Source: Microcoleus sp. FACHB-61 (GTDB taxonomy: Bacteria; Cyanobacteriota; Cyanobacteriia; Cyanobacteriales; Microcoleaceae). From it: a DNA stretch of 64,000 nucleotides. Under the pieces are notes generated by a model that saw nothing but the letters and a program-made list of their open reading frames with translations, was not told where the DNA came from and did no database searches. Positions 34,125-43,170 of the stretch are shown here, one piece after another (the stretch's first letter is position 1; each line of letters opens with the position of its first letter). Both the position numbers and the translations under genes were made by a program. The stretch is taken from NCBI GenBank assembly GCA_014695295.1, contig JACJNY010000042.1:1-64000 (forward strand), written 5' to 3'.

Positions 34125-36359
34125 ATGCTTTCTAGTGATTTATCGGCTGTAGGATTTGATTGCCAGCAAAAAACCGCTCAATTGCTGCTTCAAGGAAATT
34201 ACGTTCAGGCAGCAAAGCTTTACGAACAGGCAATTGAAGACGAACCAAGTGTCAAGTCCCACTACTGGCAGTTAGGGTTGATGTTGCTCTTGCAGGGACA
34301 AGAGGCTGAAGCTCAGACTACCTGGCTGTTGGGATTGGCGGAGGGGGAATCTGAAGAAATAGAGCAGTGGAGTGAGGAACTAATAGAGGTTCTGCAAACA
34401 GAGGCGGATAGACAGCGGGATCTGGGTAACTATGCGGTGGCTTGGGCAATTCGGCAGCACATCAGGGAAATTAATCCTACAGATATCAACAACCTGTTGC
34501 ATTCGATCGGGCTGTCCACCATGCTGGAGACATATACTGGGGAGGAATTGGCAGATATAGGCGTCATTGAGTTGCTTAAGTCAGAACAAACGAATGGGGT
34601 AGACTTTGAGCTATTGATGCAAGTATTGAAGAATGTTTTAGACAGAGCTCCTTTTTATCCGTCATCTTTTGATTTTACGGAAGCTAGTACAGCCCATGTT
34701 AAAGACCCCCTAACTTTTTTGAGGCTTTTAATACCCTTTGTTAATAAGATTGCTTTCTTGGCAAAGCAAGTTGAGTTAGCAGCACGCTTCACAGAGTTAG
34801 CCTTGCGTATGTCTCCTAAAGATCCAGAATTACTAGGTACTTTATCTACTTTTTATCAAGATAGTAGGGAGTATACCAAAGGAATAGAAACTGCTAAGTT
34901 ATGCTATTTAGCTACGGAAGGCTTAGCACAAAAAGTTCATGCTAATTTTATAATAATGCGGAGTTTGATGGGAGCTGGTGGCTATTGGGATGAATTTTGT
35001 TTAGCCTTAGAAACACAGAAATCCCTGTTAGCGTCTTTGATAGAGGAGCAACCGACATCCCTGGTGCAGGGTATTAATGTTCGTTTATTTGTTTCTGTGT
35101 TTTTTTTCCCATACTTTCAGGATATCCCACAAGAAAATATAAAAATTCGCAGTCAAGTAGGTCAGCTTACTCAGTTAAATCTTGAAAATTATGCAAAGGA
35201 GAAAGTGGAGAAATATCGCCAGGGGCGATCGCCACTTCTCAAGATCGAGCCTCCTAGTAAACGTTTGAAGATTGGGTATCTTTCTCATTGCTTACGCAGC
35301 CATTCTGTGGGGTGGTTGGCCAGGTGGGTGTTTGAGTACCGCGATCCATCTCGCTTTGAAGTAAATGCTTACCTGTTTGGCTCTGAAATGAGTCGCGACA
35401 AGTTAGAAGATTGGTACATTAGCAAAGTTGACAAAGCTTATAAGTTAGGATTAGATAGTCACGACACTGCTGAGAAAATTTACGAAGATGAAATAGATAT
35501 TTTAGTCGATCTCGATAGTATAACGCTGAGTAATTCTTGTGAAGTTATGGCCCTTAAACCAGCACCTGTTCAGGTGACTTGGTTGGGTTGGGATGCGTCG
35601 AGTGTGCCAACTATTGATTACTATATTGCCGATCCTTACGTCTTGCCAGAGTCGGCTCAGGAATACTATACGGAAAAAATCTGGCGTTTGCCTCAAACTT
35701 ATATAGCAGTTGATGGTTTTGAGGTTGGGGTGCCAACGCTGCGACGCGATCACTTGGATATTGGCAGTGATGCTGTGATTTATCTTAGCGCTCAGAGGGG
35801 ATATAAATATCATCCCGATACAGCACGGCTGCAAATGCAAATTATTAAAGCTGTACCGAATAGTTACTTTTTAATTAAAGGTATGGCGGATCAAGAATCA
35901 ATCAAAAAGTTTTTTGTCGAAGTTGCGGAATCAGAGGGAGTGGGAGCCGATCGCCTGCGATTTTTAGCATTGGTAGGATCGGAGGCAGACCACCGAGCTA
36001 ATTTGGGCATTGCAGATGTGGTACTGGATACATATCCCTATAACGGAGCTACAACAACTATGGAAACGCTGTGGATGGGCGTTCCTATAGTAACGCGCGT
36101 TGGAGAGCAGTTTGCTGCTCGCAACAGTTACACGATGATGATGAATGCTGGTATTTCTGAAGGGATTGCTTGGACTGATGAAGAGTATGTAGAATGGGGA
36201 ATTCGGTTAGGGAAAGATCCAGTTTTGCGCCAGCAAATATCCTGGAAACTGCGACAGTCACGACAAACTGCTCCGCTATGGAATGGCAAGCAATTTACAC
36301 GAGAGATGGAGAAAGCATACGAGCAGATGTGGCAAATTTACGTTGAAGCTGGAAATTGA
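34125..36359 (+). CDS. GT41 (SPINDLY/OGT-type) O-linked N-acetylglucosamine transferase-like protein
   Basis: A 744-residue protein. The N-terminal third has TPR-type helices (QGNYVQAAKLYEQAIEDEP, SHYWQLGLMLLLQGQEAEAQ). The GT41 domain starts near residue 375: RLKIGYLSHCLRSHSVGWLARWV, the His-containing acceptor side, PVQVTWLGWDASSVPTIDYY, PESAQEYYTEKIWRLPQTY, DVVLDTYPYNGATTTMETLW and GVPIVTRVGEQFAARNSYTM for UDP-sugar binding. GT41 enzymes add GlcNAc or related sugars to Ser/Thr (or Asn). The adjacent Ser/Thr-rich pilin is an obvious candidate acceptor (inference). A gene of this class is known to matter for hormogonium motility in Nostoc. Confidence 0.9.
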   Translation: MLSSDLSAVGFDCQQKTAQLLLQGNYVQAAKLYEQAIEDEPSVKSHYWQLGLMLLLQGQEAEAQTTWLLGLAEGESEEIEQWSEELIEVLQTEADRQRDLGNYAVAWAIRQHIREINPTDINNLLHSIGLSTMLETYTGEELADIGVIELLKSEQTNGVDFELLMQVLKNVLDRAPFYPSSFDFTEASTAHVKDPLTFLRLLIPFVNKIAFLAKQVELAARFTELALRMSPKDPELLGTLSTFYQDSREYTKGIETAKLCYLATEGLAQKVHANFIIMRSLMGAGGYWDEFCLALETQKSLLASLIEEQPTSLVQGINVRLFVSVFFFPYFQDIPQENIKIRSQVGQLTQLNLENYAKEKVEKYRQGRSPLLKIEPPSKRLKIGYLSHCLRSHSVGWLARWVFEYRDPSRFEVNAYLFGSEMSRDKLEDWYISKVDKAYKLGLDSHDTAEKIYEDEIDILVDLDSITLSNSCEVMALKPAPVQVTWLGWDASSVPTIDYYIADPYVLPESAQEYYTEKIWRLPQTYIAVDGFEVGVPTLRRDHLDIGSDAVIYLSAQRGYKYHPDTARLQMQIIKAVPNSYFLIKGMADQESIKKFFVEVAESEGVGADRLRFLALVGSEADHRANLGIADVVLDTYPYNGATTTMETLWMGVPIVTRVGEQFAARNSYTMMMNAGISEGIAWTDEEYVEWGIRLGKDPVLRQQISWKLRQSRQTAPLWNGKQFTREMEKAYEQMWQIYVEAGN

Positions 36360-36390
36360 GCCATTAAAAATAGCTGAGGGAAAAATTACT

Positions 36391-37782
36391 ATGACGAACA
36401 ACGAAATTCCTAGAAGTTCAATGTTTGGGTCATTATGGAATGCAAAGCAGTTGGGTTTTGAACCGGAAACTGTTATTGACGTAGGTGCTGGATTAGGCAC
36501 ATTTGAAATTTACGAAGCTTTTCCAAAATCAAAATATCTCCTCATCGAACCCATAGCAGAGAACGAACCATATCTCAAAAAAATTTGTCAATATCTTGAA
36601 AGAGCAGATTATATAATTGCAGCAGCTTCCAAAGAAGCAGGGCTTGTGCCTCTTCAAGTGAATTTGAGTAACTTTATCCACTCTTACATCTCAGAGGAGG
36701 ATGAGGCTAGCTCAGAAAATTTTGAACTAAGGACAATCCCTGCCGTTACTCTGGATAAAGTTTGTAAAACTCGCCAGTTAGAAGGGCCGTATTTAATCAA
36801 AGTTGATGTAGATGGTAGAGAACTAGATGTCCTAGCAGGTGCAACTCAAATTCTGCAAAATACAGAGTTGGTAATTGTAGAAGTTACTTTATATGTATTA
36901 GCTAGATTTGATAAGATGTGGGCTGTTATAAACTTTATGAAAGAGCAAGGTTTTGTAGCCTACGATATTGTCGGTCTTTCGTATCGACTTTCAGACTTAG
37001 CTTTATCTCAAGTTGATATGGTTTTTGTCAAAGAATCAGGTCAGTTTACAAAAGAATCCCGTTATGTGGCTGGAAAGGAGCAGGAAGAAAGACTGCGGGT
37101 GCATTTGAAAGCATATCGAGAAAACTTCATGGCACACGTCGAAAATTTGATGCCATTTGAAGTTTTACAAAAAACTGGATTGATCCAAGCAGAAACTATC
37201 CAGCAGCAAGCCTATCAAAACTTCATTCAAGGAGATTACAGTGGAGCTGCCAATCTCTACGAACAAGCTATTGAAGCTGAACCCGATAATAGGTCTCACT
37301 ATTGGTATTTGGGGTTGGCGTTGCTATTAGCCGGACAAGAAATAGAAGCTCAGGCGACATGGCTGATAGGGATGACGGGAGGAGATAGCGAACAAGTCGA
37401 GCTCTGGACAAAGGATTTAATCCAGGTCCTGCAAACAGAAGCGGAGCGACGGGGAAAAGTTGGAGACTATGGAATTACTTGGACAATCCGCCATCATCTA
37501 CGGGAAATCAGTCCGACAGACATTAATAATCTATTGCATTTGATTAACCTGTCTATTCTGATGGGGAGCTATACAGAAGCTGATCTCGATTCTTTGGGCG
37601 TAATCAAGCTTGTGAAGTCGGATCAATCCTCTGAAGTAGATTCTGGCTTATTGCTGCTAGTTGTGAAAAATGTTTTAGAATACAATCTTTTGCACCCACT
37701 TTCTAGAGAATTATATGAGCAAGCGGGGACCAGGCTTTTTGGAGCTAGCCCACCGCAGGATACCCTTAAGAGGGAGAACTGA
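36391..37782 (+). CDS. FkbM-family methyltransferase fused to a GT41-type TPR region
   Basis: The start is set at ATG 36391 (MTNNEIPRSSMFGSLWNAK); a longer frame from 36283 would overlap the GT41 gene and is less likely. Residues 1 to about 235 are an FkbM methyltransferase: VIDVGAGLGTFEIYEAFP (motif I), YLLIEPIAENE and IKVDVDGRELDVLAGA. From about residue 270 (QQQAYQNFIQGDYSGAANLY) to the end the sequence aligns block by block with the N-terminal TPR region of the preceding GT41 protein, then stops before any catalytic GT41 domain. It is either a real fusion or a duplicated GT41 gene that lost its catalytic half. Confidence 0.85.
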   Translation: MTNNEIPRSSMFGSLWNAKQLGFEPETVIDVGAGLGTFEIYEAFPKSKYLLIEPIAENEPYLKKICQYLERADYIIAAASKEAGLVPLQVNLSNFIHSYISEEDEASSENFELRTIPAVTLDKVCKTRQLEGPYLIKVDVDGRELDVLAGATQILQNTELVIVEVTLYVLARFDKMWAVINFMKEQGFVAYDIVGLSYRLSDLALSQVDMVFVKESGQFTKESRYVAGKEQEERLRVHLKAYRENFMAHVENLMPFEVLQKTGLIQAETIQQQAYQNFIQGDYSGAANLYEQAIEAEPDNRSHYWYLGLALLLAGQEIEAQATWLIGMTGGDSEQVELWTKDLIQVLQTEAERRGKVGDYGITWTIRHHLREISPTDINNLLHLINLSILMGSYTEADLDSLGVIKLVKSDQSSEVDSGLLLLVVKNVLEYNLLHPLSRELYEQAGTRLFGASPPQDTLKREN

Positions 37783-40700
37783 TTTCATTACGGGAGTTGC
37801 TGATAATTAAGTTGTCTAGTTCAGGAGTGGGAATGTGTTGGGCTTGTACTCTGGCGATCGCCTCTCTATTCTCATTTTCCAAAACAATCCGACCGTGAAG
37901 GCGAGAGAAGAGTATTTCCCGCTGCATTTGGCTCAAGTGTCCAATCAGTGAAATTTCAGGCCCGTCAGATACATCTAAATCTTGTTCTATCAAAAGATTC
38001 ATTGCTACGCCAGACAAAGCGAGATTGGCATCTTCCTCAGAAACATTGCTCGTGTCTACCAGCAATGTCATCTTACTTTTGTCTGGGTGATTTGCGATCG
38101 CCCCGATCACATTCGTCAACTCTTGAAATAAAGTATCTTCCGATTGACTCCAATCGGGGAAAATAATCAGGTTTATTGCTCTTAAGTTCAGGTTGTCGGT
38201 CAGAACAGTTGCTTGTTGCGATCGGAAGAGTTCTTGAAACAGAGTTCCCATTTGAGCCGAGTAAGTACGGCTGTCTAAAAATTTGGGATTACTCTGCATT
38301 CGCTGCTCGATCAAATTGCTATTTTGTTGCCGAAATTCACGGTTTGTACCAAGTGCGATCGCCAACTCGATATATGACTCTTCATTTTCCGCAATCAACT
38401 CATCAAGTTGCAGTTCTTTCAAAAGCGCCAATCCTACCCTAGACCTAAAAGTGCTGCCTCCCATAGCAACTGTTGGCAGACCAATCGTTAAGGGATCTAG
38501 CAGCGATGTTGCACCCGCAAATGGATAAGAATCTAAATAAACATCACCCAGCTTCAAACGTTCTAATACATCAGCGCGGTTCGGCACACAATCAAGAATG
38601 ATTAACTGCTCTTCGCTCAAACCATACCGGGCAAAACTAGCAGCTAAACGCTTCCCAAAAGCGGCAACTGCGTAATTTGAAGACCAGTTAGGATTAAAGG
38701 GATAAAGAACCAGCTTTGAGTTAGGTGTACTAGCAACTATCTTTGTCCAAACTGCTTCTACTTCAGGAGTAATTTTGTAAAAATTAGAACCCGAAATATA
38801 AACTACAGCATCCTCAGCAATCCCTAATTTTTCTCTATTAACGCTGATGGTAGCTGTAAGCTGTTCCTCGGTCGCAAAATCATAACAGTGAGCCGACCCA
38901 TCTAATGTAAGTAGGGTCTCTGTATAATGCTGCTGAGGATCATTTTCTGGCTCGCTAAATAAGCCTGAAACATAGTAATCTACATGACGCATCCCAGTTG
39001 TGATGCAGGAACACACATTAGCAATCTGTATCCGCGCCAGCCGATGCAAAGCCAACCATGCTATGGAATTAGCCCCTGCTGTAACGTTGGTGCCAATCAG
39101 AATAACATCCAGGTCTCCATCCCGAATAGTTTGAACTTGACTCGGCAAATCTTGGGGCAGCAAAACCATAGCATCAGCGTGGCCCCCGCAATACCGCTCT
39201 AGTCTATGATTGCCTGCCTGTACCGTGTAGAGAATAATTTCAAATAAATCTCTATTTAAGTGCTTGTAAACTGGCAGTGTAGCAAAAGTTTCTGTCTGTG
39301 GCTGAAAATGGGCTGCCAAAATTCCTAGACGAATCTTGTCTCTTTCGTGCAACCTTTCTGGAAAATCCCAATCAATTGGGTGTCCACCAATTTTTAAGAC
39401 AAATTCCAGTATCTCAGCACGCTTTTGACAAAGATCTTTCAGATTCTGACTATTAAAGTAAACCGGAATGAAGTTAGCCTTTTGAGAAAAACAAACAGCC
39501 ACATCCTGCCACAGTTGTGATTCTTGGTTGCTCAAAATCTTCTCATGGAGGTAATCTACCCATTTTTTGGCATAGTGGTAGTAACTGTCTGCTTCTCCAA
39601 CTTCCTGAAATAAACCGGGAGACTCAAACATGAATGTCAGATAGTTATTGAGCAACCATTGGGGAATCCGCAGAATGTCATGCTGCAACGGCAACTGAGC
39701 GGCAGGCCGGTACAGCATACCTGCTAGCAAGTAAGGGATAGCTTTCGGAGCATCAAATCCTCTAGAAAGCTCTGCTGCTACTTCATCCAAAAACCTCTGT
39801 TCTGTATCTGTAAGTTGTTCATTTTTTATCCCGCTGTTGAGCAAAATTCGATGTGCTTCTCCTAACTCTCCCAAGTAAGCGCTTTCAAGTTCACCTTCTG
39901 CTAAATTCAGCCAAAAATCGGCAACTTTTTTCCTACTCACACGCAAATCTTGTAGTGCAGAATTTTCACAGAGATTTTTATGATAGTTTTCACAGGACAA
40001 TCGAACGATAGACAATAGAGATTCTGTTGCTCTCCCAGCAAGACTTTCTGTTTGATTTTCTGTTTCAGTTAATTCGATAGAGCCTTCACCTACAGATACA
40101 TTTTTGTCAACTTTCTCTCGGCTTTTTTGATAATAAACTGCTTCTTTCTTTTTGAATATCAAAGCAATAAATGTGTATTCTATCCCTTGCCAAATAATAG
40201 TCTGCTCTGAACAGCTAGGAATATTTATATCTTCGTTTAAGGAAAATCCATAATCTTGAGCTATGTTAATTAACTCTTCTATATCTGCTTCAGAAAATAC
40301 TTTCCAGGGCAACCCCAGAGGATTAATTTCCCCAACATCTTGTTTTTCTGCCCAATAATCAGTCGTCAAGAATAGTAATCCATCGTTTTTTAGAATTCTG
40401 TTAACTTCATTAAATAATTCTTTCAAATCTACGCCATGTTCGATTACAGAAATACTAATTGCCACGTCAAAAAAATCGCTTTCAAAAGTGGTATCGGTAA
40501 GATCCCCCTTATAAAGATTGGCTGGGAAATTTCTACCTCCAGTGAATTCTAGATCAAAATCTATGCCATATAGGTTTGTGAATCCAAGGCTAATCAAAAA
40601 AACCAGAGTACAACCTGGACTGCATCCAAGATCAACAATTCGAGAATTCCTATTTTCCGAGGCAATAGTTTCGTAAAGTAGGGACAAGTCCCAATTTTTC

Positions 40701-40789
40701 CGAGTGTCTGAGTGTGTTGGGAGACCTTTGCGCTGTAGGCTGAGAGTTGCGTCCCCGATTTCTTGCCAATTTTTCAGAACTTTAATCAT
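37766..40789 (-). CDS. Large fusion: N-terminal methyltransferase and C-terminal GT41 glycosyltransferase
   Basis: About 1007 residues from ATG 40789 (MIKVLKNWQEIGDATLSL); a GTG at 40834 would add 15 residues. Residues 1-210 are a class I methyltransferase (RIVDLGCSPGCTLVFLI motif I, DVAISISVIEHGVDL). A helical middle of about 250 residues follows. The GT41-type part runs from about RIRLGILAAHFQPQTETFATLP-like sequence (here DKIRLGILAAHFQ) through RHVDYYVSGLFSEP, YISGSNFYKITPEVEAVW and VYLDSYPFAGATSLLDPLTIGLPTVAMGG. A C-terminal extension of about 150 residues has unknown function. Its stop overlaps the convergent FkbM gene by 17 bp. It probably glycosylates and methylates one glycan (inference). 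Confidence 0.85.
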   Translation of the reverse strand: MIKVLKNWQEIGDATLSLQRKGLPTHSDTRKNWDLSLLYETIASENRNSRIVDLGCSPGCTLVFLISLGFTNLYGIDFDLEFTGGRNFPANLYKGDLTDTTFESDFFDVAISISVIEHGVDLKELFNEVNRILKNDGLLFLTTDYWAEKQDVGEINPLGLPWKVFSEADIEELINIAQDYGFSLNEDINIPSCSEQTIIWQGIEYTFIALIFKKKEAVYYQKSREKVDKNVSVGEGSIELTETENQTESLAGRATESLLSIVRLSCENYHKNLCENSALQDLRVSRKKVADFWLNLAEGELESAYLGELGEAHRILLNSGIKNEQLTDTEQRFLDEVAAELSRGFDAPKAIPYLLAGMLYRPAAQLPLQHDILRIPQWLLNNYLTFMFESPGLFQEVGEADSYYHYAKKWVDYLHEKILSNQESQLWQDVAVCFSQKANFIPVYFNSQNLKDLCQKRAEILEFVLKIGGHPIDWDFPERLHERDKIRLGILAAHFQPQTETFATLPVYKHLNRDLFEIILYTVQAGNHRLERYCGGHADAMVLLPQDLPSQVQTIRDGDLDVILIGTNVTAGANSIAWLALHRLARIQIANVCSCITTGMRHVDYYVSGLFSEPENDPQQHYTETLLTLDGSAHCYDFATEEQLTATISVNREKLGIAEDAVVYISGSNFYKITPEVEAVWTKIVASTPNSKLVLYPFNPNWSSNYAVAAFGKRLAASFARYGLSEEQLIILDCVPNRADVLERLKLGDVYLDSYPFAGATSLLDPLTIGLPTVAMGGSTFRSRVGLALLKELQLDELIAENEESYIELAIALGTNREFRQQNSNLIEQRMQSNPKFLDSRTYSAQMGTLFQELFRSQQATVLTDNLNLRAINLIIFPDWSQSEDTLFQELTNVIGAIANHPDKSKMTLLVDTSNVSEEDANLALSGVAMNLLIEQDLDVSDGPEISLIGHLSQMQREILFSRLHGRIVLENENREAIARVQAQHIPTPELDNLIISNSRNEISSPS

Positions 40790-40861
40790 AAAACTCACTT
40801 TTTTCCTATTTTCTATTGCTTTGCTAGTCACCAATACATAAATCGCTACTGGGAGGTAGGC

Positions 40862-42121
40862 TTAGTATTTAATAATTTCAATGTTTGGGAGAGGAAATAT
40901 CATCCCTATTCCTTTATTCAAAGATTCTTGCTCGCGTTTGATAAATTCTGCTCTAAAGTGCCAAGGTAACACTAGATAATAATCCGGGTTCATAGCCCTT
41001 GACTCCTCTTCACTGACAATGGGAATATCAGTTCCCAGAGTATAAGCGCCATATTTATCTGGGTTTCTCTCCGCAGCAACATCTATAATTCGATGATCTA
41101 TTCCACACCATTGTAATATAGTATTGCCTTTGGTTGAAGCACCGTATAGATGAACCGTATTGCCTTCTTTTTTCCTTTTTTTAAGTAAACAATTCAGTTC
41201 TTCTTTGTGTACGTTTATACGGTCTTGAAAATTTTTGTAGGGTTTATCAGTATCCAGCTCCATATCAAATTCTTCTTGACGCAACAGATTGATGCGCTGC
41301 AAAGCTTCTTTGTTCTTAAATGCAAAGTTATCAATATGTGTCGCATAACAGCGAATACTGCCACCGTTGATGTCGTTGACTACAGCATCCACTATTTTTA
41401 GTTCTGCTTGTTTTAGAATGTACTCCAGCACTGCCAAACTGTAATATTCCAAATGCTCGTGGCAAATTGTGTCATAAGAATTCATTTTGAGCATTGATGG
41501 CATATATGACATTTCTAATATCCATACTCCATCAACTGCTAGCAGTTTTTTAATTTCTTGGCAGAACCTGACAGGATTCTCAAGGTCGTAAAACATCGCG
41601 ATAGATGTAATGATATCAAATTTTTCGCCTTTCAGGAGTGTAATGAGTTCTTCCGAAGGGAAAATATCTTGAATAACAGTAATATCTCCAGTAATTTCTT
41701 GAGCTAAGTCAGACGGATCTACGCCAAATTTGATAAATTCTTCTGGATAGCAATTGAGTAAAGTGCCATCATTGCAACCAATGTCTAAGACAAGCGCTTT
41801 GTCTTTGCCGATTAGCGATGAAGCTTCTTCTGCAATTCCTTGCAAGTGACTTCGCATAGTCTGATTTGTACCGGAACGATACCAGTAGGCGGAATATAAC
41901 ACTTCTGGGGGAACGGTATGTTCCATCTGAAGCAAACCGCAGGCTTTTTCATCTTTCAGCGGGTCACAGCGCACGAGAGAAAGAGGAATTTTTCTGAATG
42001 GCGGTTCTTCTTTGCCGGGTTTTATGAATGAACCTTGCAGATGCTGCTCGCCTAGATTAATAACATTTGTAAGAGCTGAAGAACCACAGACACGGCAAGT
42101 TTTGCGATGGATTAGATGCAT
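40862..42121 (-). CDS. Sugar C-methyltransferase-like protein
   Basis: A 419-residue protein with the three-part build of NDP-hexose C-methyltransferases: an N-terminal zinc-binding region CRVCGSSALTNVINLGEQHL, a central SAM domain (LVLDIGCNDGTLLNCYPEEF, DIITSIAMFYDLENPVRFCQEI) with the catalytic-looking CHEHLEYYSL, and a C-terminal domain (VHLYGASTKGNTILQWCGID, DYYLVLPWHF). Such enzymes build branched deoxysugars, so a methylated sugar for the neighbouring glycosyltransferases fits. It lies 72 bp upstream of the large fusion gene on the same strand. Confidence 0.88.
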   Translation of the reverse strand: MHLIHRKTCRVCGSSALTNVINLGEQHLQGSFIKPGKEEPPFRKIPLSLVRCDPLKDEKACGLLQMEHTVPPEVLYSAYWYRSGTNQTMRSHLQGIAEEASSLIGKDKALVLDIGCNDGTLLNCYPEEFIKFGVDPSDLAQEITGDITVIQDIFPSEELITLLKGEKFDIITSIAMFYDLENPVRFCQEIKKLLAVDGVWILEMSYMPSMLKMNSYDTICHEHLEYYSLAVLEYILKQAELKIVDAVVNDINGGSIRCYATHIDNFAFKNKEALQRINLLRQEEFDMELDTDKPYKNFQDRINVHKEELNCLLKKRKKEGNTVHLYGASTKGNTILQWCGIDHRIIDVAAERNPDKYGAYTLGTDIPIVSEEESRAMNPDYYLVLPWHFRAEFIKREQESLNKGIGMIFPLPNIEIIKY

Positions 42122-42165
42122 TGGATTCCCTTAAAAAACTTCAGTTGCAATGTTTATATTTCCCC

Positions 42166-42558
42166 CTATTTCCCCTTCGCCTGCCCCAACAGCGCCTTAT
42201 AATCCGCCCGATCGGGATTTAGCTTCACCAACTTCTCCAAAGGCTCGATCGCCCCCACCTTATTATTCATCTGCAACCGCACATTTGCCAACCCCTCCAG
42301 AGCCGTCGGATTCTGAGGTTCCCGCTGCAAAACCGTCTCATATCCCCGTTCCTGCGCCGCCAGCAAAGATTCCTGGGAAACTGGCGCAGTTGCCTGCTTT
42401 TGCTGGTGCTGACTGCTCAAACCGCTGCCGAAAAGACTCACCATACCAAATATTGCCGAACCACCAAAGCCAACCATTGATACTAACGCAAAAATCTGCT
42501 TAATTCGATCGCTCCGATGAACGCGACTATTACTAGATTTTTTCTGTGTGCTTTCCAT
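42166..42558 (-). CDS. Short membrane-anchored TPR protein
   Basis: The start is set at ATG 42558 (MESTQKKSSNSRVHR); a longer frame to 42684 adds a sequence without a signal. One membrane span (IFALVSMVGFGGSAIFGMVS) is followed by two TPR-like units (GYETVLQREPQNPTALEGLA and EKLVKLNPDRADYKALLGQA). The layout and the wording of the repeats match the larger protein at 24743-25651, so the two are paralogues. Role unknown. Confidence 0.75.
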   Translation of the reverse strand: MESTQKKSSNSRVHRSDRIKQIFALVSMVGFGGSAIFGMVSLFGSGLSSQHQQKQATAPVSQESLLAAQERGYETVLQREPQNPTALEGLANVRLQMNNKVGAIEPLEKLVKLNPDRADYKALLGQAKGK

Positions 42559-42786
42559 TGCTAACTCTTGGTGTCGCTGTTTTCCAGGCACTTGCAAAGC
42601 ACCTATCTCTAGATTGCCCAAGTTCGATCGCAAAACGATCGCCCTTCGCCATTTAAAATTTGAGACCCATCCTAGCCTGCACACAAAACCTGAGATTTGT
42701 CAAGGACATTTAGGTAACAATAACACGCGATCGAGATCGATGAAGCGCGATCGCACCCTTACTTTTTAGCCGTTACTCTCAGGCAA

Positions 42787-43064
42787 TTAGCCAAACCGAT
42801 CTCGGTAATGCGCTAGCAAAGATTCGAGTTCAGCAGCACGCTGGCGTTCCGCTTCTAGTGCTGAGGCTAATTCATCAGGAAGCAGTAATTTCCATCCATT
42901 ATCTTCCCGATAAAAACCGATGAGTTTTCCATCTATTTCTAAACGCACTTGCAACACTTCACTGCGACTGTCAGTAATTAATTGATAGCTATCTTCCTGT
43001 TGCCCGTATTGAGATCGATCGCCCTTTTGAATGCCTTTAATGTTGTTGCAGTCATGCCGATCGC
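42787..43064 (-). pseudogene. C-terminal remnant, possibly of a Uma2-like gene
   Basis: An open frame without a start codon reads YQLITDSRSEVLQVRLEIDG, KLIGFYREDNGWKLLLPDEL and ends in a coiled tail ALEAERQRAAELESLLAHY. The coiled tail resembles that of the intact Uma2 protein next door (EEERQRADRLMAYLR). The N-terminal catalytic part is absent upstream. The family assignment is uncertain. Confidence 0.45.
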
Positions 43065-43170
43065 TCCTTAATTGTGGTTATTTTTAATCTAAAACGCCCT
43101 TGCTGACTCGATTGTGCAATCAAAATGGGATTGGATTAAGGGCCCAAAGGCCGATCGACCTTCCACGCCT

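Noticed and set aside
36283-36390. N-terminal extension of the FkbM-TPR gene
   Set aside because: It overlaps the end of the GT41 gene in another frame; the FkbM homology and a better start are at 36391.
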